Assembly: GCA_034766995.1 (NCBI GenBank)
Contig: CM068316.1
Location: forward strand, 13,740,500 to 13,804,499
From: Acanthacorydalis orientalis
Taxonomy: Eukaryota > Arthropoda > Insecta > Megaloptera > Corydalidae
DNA length: 64,000 nucleotides
Direction: 5' to 3'
The stretch's first letter is position 1; every line of letters starts with the position of its first letter. The translations under genes and the position numbers were made by a program. The notes under the pieces are model-generated. The model saw only the letters and a list, made by a program, of their open reading frames with translations, was not told the origin of the DNA and searched no databases. Of the stretch, positions 59,190 through 64,000 are shown in pieces.

Positions 59190-59620
59190 TAAAATAGCAA
59201 TCTCTGACCGAACCGACTCGAATATTGCTTTCAAGCAGAAAATGCGTGACTCTCTTTCGCTTCTAATGTTCGTGATACTGAAAAATCCAGTCGATGATTT
59301 ATGTGGTATTTTTGGCCGAGTGGGTTAGATGTCTAACGGCACAAGACTTATTTTCGAAGACTGGATAGGATTTTCAGATAAGTTGTTTTTTTTTCGCTTT
59401 ATTTTGGCGGTTCGTCCGACTATTGGAGATTGTTACTCGATTTCCGTAAGTTTTCGAACGCGGAAAGTTGTATCGAATAATTTATTTCTTGTTGTCGTAT
59501 CTGTATCTATTACTTGCCGAACTACAATGTGTAACGTAATTGATTTGTCTTTAAGTGTACGCAAAATTTATTCCATCTGTGCATTGTTTATGAAAGAAGT
59601 GATCGAGGGCAAATAAAAAT
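59190..59620. other. G+C-richer island, unknown
   Basis: Contains many CG dinucleotides and an open 95-codon plus-strand frame at 59329-59616 that matches nothing I know. TGGCCGAGTGGGTTA at about 59312-59326 looks like a tRNA A box (internal promoter), but no matching acceptor stem or B box follows. It may be a tRNA-derived SINE relic, an exon or regulatory DNA. Confidence 0.3.
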
Positions 59621-60619
59621 ATTTTACTTTTATAAACTTGGAGAATATTTTAAGAGAAACATACTACCTACTTTAAATTTCATATAAAATTTTATATCAC
59701 AGAAGAATTACTCCAAACAATATCTTTACAAAAAGTCATTTAAAATAAAGTTTTTTATATGCAAAAATGTTTTTTATATGCAAAATTGTTTAAAGTTTTT
59801 TATATGCAAAATTAATTAGTCAATATATATTACAATATTAATGTATTTTTTTTATTAAACAATACTGTAAAAATGCAGCGCTGATATACAAGTTATTAAT
59901 TATAATAGAAAGTGATATTTTATTTTTTAATAAACATCAAATATTCATTTTTCTCATCAAAACAAAAAGGATTATTTCATTGGTACTGCTGTATTTTGTA
60001 ACTATTTTAACATATTAAACTATAATCAATTTGTCCATATCTATCTTATAGTTAAACTTTTCAAAAATTTATAATGAAAATAATTAATTATTTAGAAAGA
60101 TTATATTTATTATTACCGTATTTTTTGCTTCTTTACAATCTAAAAGCGATAGATATATAGGAAAAAAATAATTTCATGTCTCTAAATCTTCAACTAGGAG
60201 TTTTAAGTATAAAATTATACATACATTTTACATCAATCATTTTTAATAATTGGTGTTTAGCAAAGAAGATAAAAGAAAGTTCGAAAAGATACGGAAAAAT
60301 GGTTGATTTAAAGATAAAGTTCAGAACTGGGTAAATATAAGTACTTCTATAATATAAATTTTAAAAATGGAGTTAATATTTTCACAAAAAATGAAATTAT
60401 ATTGTGTTCAATTTTAAAGTAGCCTTAACAATATCAAATTAAGTTTGAAAATAATAGACATTCTGTTTTACTGAAGCTTAAAAAATTATTAAATAAGAAA
60501 TATTTGTCTACAACTTCAATCAGCTAAATGTCAGTTTAAAATGGATCGAGTTCAGAATTGTATTTTATATGAAATGTTTATTAAGAAAATAAAAATACGT
60601 TAACAAAAAAAAAGCACAT
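59621..60619. other. AT-rich DNA, nothing recognised
   Basis: A short local direct repeat, TTTTTTATATGCAAAA, occurs three times between 59750 and 59811. No other signal. Confidence 0.6.
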
Positions 60620-61020
60620 ATTGACTAGCATTGTAGCCAACCACAAATGGAACGACTACTCATAGAGTAATACGTTCAATTACCTCAATCTCTCGATTTT
60701 TTCGCATAAAATTCTTTTCATATTTCGAAATGTTCCATCTACGATGAAAATATTAGACATATGCTATCAAACGTGAACGTTGTTGTATATTTGTCGGTTT
60801 TGTTGTGCATTGTGTTTTTGATACGCTTGTTGATTTTGCTCGTGATGTTTTGGTCCATTTGACCGCTATACTACTTACTACAGTTGTCCAATGCAACAAA
60901 CAAATACGAGCACATGGGAATAGTTCCAGTCTGTTCTGTGTATCTTCCAAGTTCTGACCTTTGTTTGAAACTATATCTGATATGCTGTCACAACACATAA
61001 CTGTCACGTTTTAGTGGAAG
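60620..61020. other. G+C-richer island with an 84-codon frame
   Basis: Minus-strand frame 60753-61007 (MTVMCCDSISDIVSNKGQ at the start, rich in Thr, Ser and Lys later) has less AT-biased codons than the surroundings. I do not recognise it, and no splice or promoter context is provable. Hypothetical only. Confidence 0.25.
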
Positions 61021-61619
61021 TCAAGTAAGTTATATGTATGAGCAACCTTTGATGTTTAGTAAGCATGTTCTGTCAGAATGTTGCCATATGCATCTGTATG
61101 ACGTTTACACATATGAATATATATTAACATCTTTGATATAGTAACTTTCATGTGATTAGATTATTCCCAATTATACTACTAGAGTTGCACCTTTGAAATC
61201 ATCAATCGTACTCTTTGTAAAATCTTGTTTAATTTCAATTAACATATAAAGTGCTTCTTAGAAGAATTTTAAAGTACATAAAGTGGATATAGTTAACTAA
61301 TTATTAAAACTAATCATTTATTTTTATAATCGTAATTCAAAAAATAATAACATAAGAGATTCTTTTTGTTTTTTAACTTCCAACAAATATCAAACATATT
61401 TTTAAGATTTTGCTGCTTGAGTTCTATGATTTAAAAAATTATTAAAAAAATATGTAAAAGAATAAATTTAGTTGCTCTATTGGACTTCGTGTTTTTAACC
61501 CAGTTAAGTGTCTGTATTTCATTAATTTCGATACTAGTAAAATCCTCAATAGAAATTTTCTACAATCCAAAAGGACAAACATCCACAAAACCAAATATCA
61601 ATAGGATTAAAGGTATATA
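61021..61619. other. AT-rich DNA, nothing recognised
   Basis: No repeat, RNA or coding signal was recognised. Confidence 0.55.
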
Positions 61620-61990
61620 AGTATATGTATAATTCTAATATTTCACAGACCAGTAAGAGGTTGACCTTGCGGGTACCCTAGAGCTCCACTAATATCACAC
61701 AAAGAGGCCTATCTGGGAACGGAGGGGGTTTCGTGAAAAATTACTCCACTATATTGCCATGATTTCTCAAACCTAAGATCCTTTAGTAATTTAACCTTTT
61801 CAGTGCTCTGCACAAGTATACTCGCCAAATTATTATATTTCTGTGGTATTAAAGACGAGTTAACTCCCATGTGCTTTTTAAATAAGAACGAGATTAAGAT
61901 GAGTTCGTTCGCAGGTCTTATGACTCGCTCAACATGGGGCGCGCACAAATCAAAAGTTTATTACCGTTGCGGTGTCGTCTGTAATTGAAA
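61620..61990. other. G+C-richer island, possible coding relic
   Basis: Composition shifts sharply (GCGGGTACCCTAGAGCTCC, GGAACGGAGGGGGTTTCG). Frames of 61 codons (+, 61803-61988, containing AGLMTRSTWGAHKSKVYYR) and 79 codons (-, 61709-61948) overlap. Neither matches a family I know. It could be an old insertion from a transposable element or a gene fragment. Confidence 0.3.
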
Positions 61991-63304
61991 CAAAGACAAT
62001 TTGGTCGTATTTGACGTTATTTGAATATTTTAATGTTGTATAATTATTATTGCGGCTTATTTATTTATTTTAATACCACAAACTAAAGGATGCTATCCAT
62101 GGTAAACCATACATAGCAATGCAAATTACACTTTTTTAAATAAAGTTTAGTTTTTTATGAGAAAAGTAGAATACCCGACAATGATTTAAAAAGAGAATCT
62201 TGCGTTGCAGTTATCTTCTTCCTAAACTAATCTCCCTACACTTCTTTCACCATTACACTCACATTTATGATATTAAGAGTATTTTGGACTTATTTTGTGT
62301 CTACTGGCTTTGGATATTGTCTGGCCGTTCTTGAGGGTAAAAGACCCCTATTTCAAGTTGATTTTAAGATTATATCTTGCCTTATAATGACTGTTGATCT
62401 TCTCAAATCGTCAAATATCAAGAAAAAGTAACCGGTACACTGGTCTAATAAAACTCATTTAAGTAAAAAATTGAGAAACTTCTCTACATTTCCTCGATAT
62501 CTCTTATTTAACGCTCTATTATGATCCCACACAATCTGCATTAGTCCAGTAAAAATAAAATTAATATTTTAAATCGTCGTTGATAAATAATTTATTACAA
62601 AATCTAATAAATTTAATATCTTTCGTTTAATTTATTGTATTAAAATAAATAAACATTAAAATTGAGGAAACTTCAATTTAAAATTTGATTACTAAAAAGA
62701 TGTAAAGAATCTTTTTAGAATTAATTCCATTTATCTATGTTTAAAATTATTATAGAAAATATTTTAATACTTTGTTTTTTTTTTATAAAAAACTAATAGA
62801 TAAATAATTAAACTAAACCTTTAATACTAATATAGAAATAATATTTTTATAATAACGGCAAATTAACTTTATTACAAAAACATTGAAATCGACTCTCACT
62901 TGAATGTGCTTTCAAACGAAATAAACTAATATGGATATATTTCTATGACAAACACTTGAATAAATATTGTTCCATCAAGTGAAAATGCAAATATTATTCT
63001 GATGAAAATTGAATTTGTTTTTCATATAAGAGGTCAACTCCATTCACATGACATTGACCTGTAAATATACATTTAGAACTTTGTAGATTGTACGGTTTTG
63101 CCAAACGTATACAATCTAAATATATTATTTAGATAACATCAACGTACATACATACATGATATAACTTTAAAATTACTTGTCGATACGACGTGGAATTTGC
63201 ATAGTTTCTTATACATCGAAATACTAGTACTAAGATATATATTTTCACCGTTTATGTTAAATAAGATATTAGCATACTAGAAGGCAAATACAATTGCGTA
63301 TTAG

Positions 63305-63374
<70 letters not shown>

Positions 63375-63734
63375 ATCACATTTCCATGATAAATTATCAG
63401 CGTAACCCAACAAACCCACGTTAAAATAGGAGACATAAAATATAATAAATGTAGACAGATCGAATAACAGTTTGAATGCTTAACATCCTTTAGATTCATT
63501 TTTATGTTAAAATTGTATCTCATTCATAAAGAATCTGTAATTTGTGGTTGTCTATAATATTTGTAATTTTAAATTCGTTAATAATTAAATACATCCTAAT
63601 TAATTTAAAAGTAGAAGCAGACTGTTTACAGCAATTTTATTAACGATTTTCTAGTATATGTTATGACAAAACATAAATTTCACTTTGTGATAAATTCAAA
63701 CTTGACAAATATTAAAAACAGTTCTATTGAAAAT
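61991..63734. other. AT-rich DNA, no gene seen
   Basis: Only the (TA)n at 63309-63369 was recognised. Confidence 0.55.
63309..63369. repeat. (TA)n microsatellite
   Basis: About 60 bp of TA repeats with one G interruption. Confidence 0.94.
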
Positions 63735-63736
63735 TA

Positions 63737-64000
63737 TTAGGTTGGTAGGGAAATAATTGTGGATTTTGTTTGAATTCTAATCTTATTTCTTTCAATGAAA
63801 GTGTCATTTCACAGTGTTCATGTTAATATCATTTTAAAATACATTTTTCGGTCTGTATTTTGGTTATATTATTAATTCTGCTTAAAACTGGATTGGTTGG
63901 CTATTGAGGTTTTAGAGCGCTTCGAGGGTTTTGTAAGAGGCTTTCGTTTTAGTTTTATTATTAATTTTATTTCGAATTGGGCTATTGCATTAAAGATGGA
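63737..64000 (+). mobile_element. Mariner family A (copy 6), cut by the window edge
   Basis: Starts TTAGGTTGGTAGGGAAATAA at 63737 with TA at 63735-63736, follows the family 5' UTR (GTGTTCATGTTAATATCATT, TTTTTCGGTCTGTATTTTGG) and reaches AAAGATGGA, the transposase start, at the last base. Before that, a TTATTATTAATT...CTATTG.A segment occurs twice (about 63868-63907 and 63955-63991), separated by about 45 bp not seen in the other copies. Whether this copy carries the internal deletion cannot be told. Confidence 0.88.

Noticed and set aside
59312..59345. TGGCCGAGTGGGTTA followed by TCTAACGGCACAAGACTT, like the D-arm of a tRNA-Leu or tRNA-Ser.
   Set aside because: No pairing acceptor stem, no anticodon stem in register and no B box (GGTTCGA) at the right distance, so not called a tRNA.
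1..64000. CRISPR array, operon, bacterial ribosome-binding sites or phage genes.
   Set aside because: Tandem repeats present are microsatellites, a minisatellite and transposon duplications without spacer structure; all recognisable genes are eukaryotic transposons.

Overview
This is a eukaryotic, very A+T-rich stretch of non-coding DNA, judged by eye to be well below 30% G+C. I see no intact cellular protein-coding gene, no rRNA and no convincing tRNA. The open frames that exist are short, and many are translations of (TA)n microsatellites. The recognisable material consists of decayed transposable elements, mostly mariner lineages, with piggyBac and LINE scraps. That content, with dense (TA)n, (CA)n and (GA)n tracts, fits an arthropod and most likely an insect. 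The species cannot be fixed from the window. It reads as intergenic or large-intron sequence.

Layout. 1-8 kb: a microsatellite-rich start, then two internally deleted mariners of one family (1218-1786 and 7704-8276) and a 104-bp tandem duplication near 5.4 kb. 8-20 kb: mostly unique AT-rich DNA with microsatellites, a third copy of that mariner family (12746-13291), and G+C-richer islands near 14.9 and 20 kb. The second island holds a perfect DR1 nuclear-receptor half-site pair. 20-31 kb: a 494-bp tandem repeat (21081-22064) with dispersed relatives, a second mariner family (26.3-27.0 kb), a promoter-like CRE/CCAAT/TATA cluster (28.18-28.24 kb), a piggyBac relic abutting a third mariner (28.5-29.96 kb), and an LTR-like island at 30.6 kb. 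31-45 kb: two fragments of one LINE, a small inverted-repeat MITE, two more copies of the second mariner family (32.3-33.2 and 44.1-44.9 kb), and a mariner copy split by an unknown 367-bp repeat that recurs inverted downstream (36.5-38.1 kb). 45-64 kb: a G+C hairpin and a repeat shared with the window start, an LTR-like island, a reverse-transcriptase scrap at 48.0 kb, a 78-bp mariner miniature at 52.2 kb, a second MITE copy at 53.7 kb, a Tc1/mariner pseudogene at 57.8 kb, and a sixth copy of the first mariner family running off the right edge.

No genes here work together as a pathway. The most informative pattern is that two unrelated mariner lineages have each produced a deletion family with shared breakpoints. 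One keeps only the DNA-binding half of the transposase frame. The other keeps only the catalytic half, with the deletion apparently in frame.
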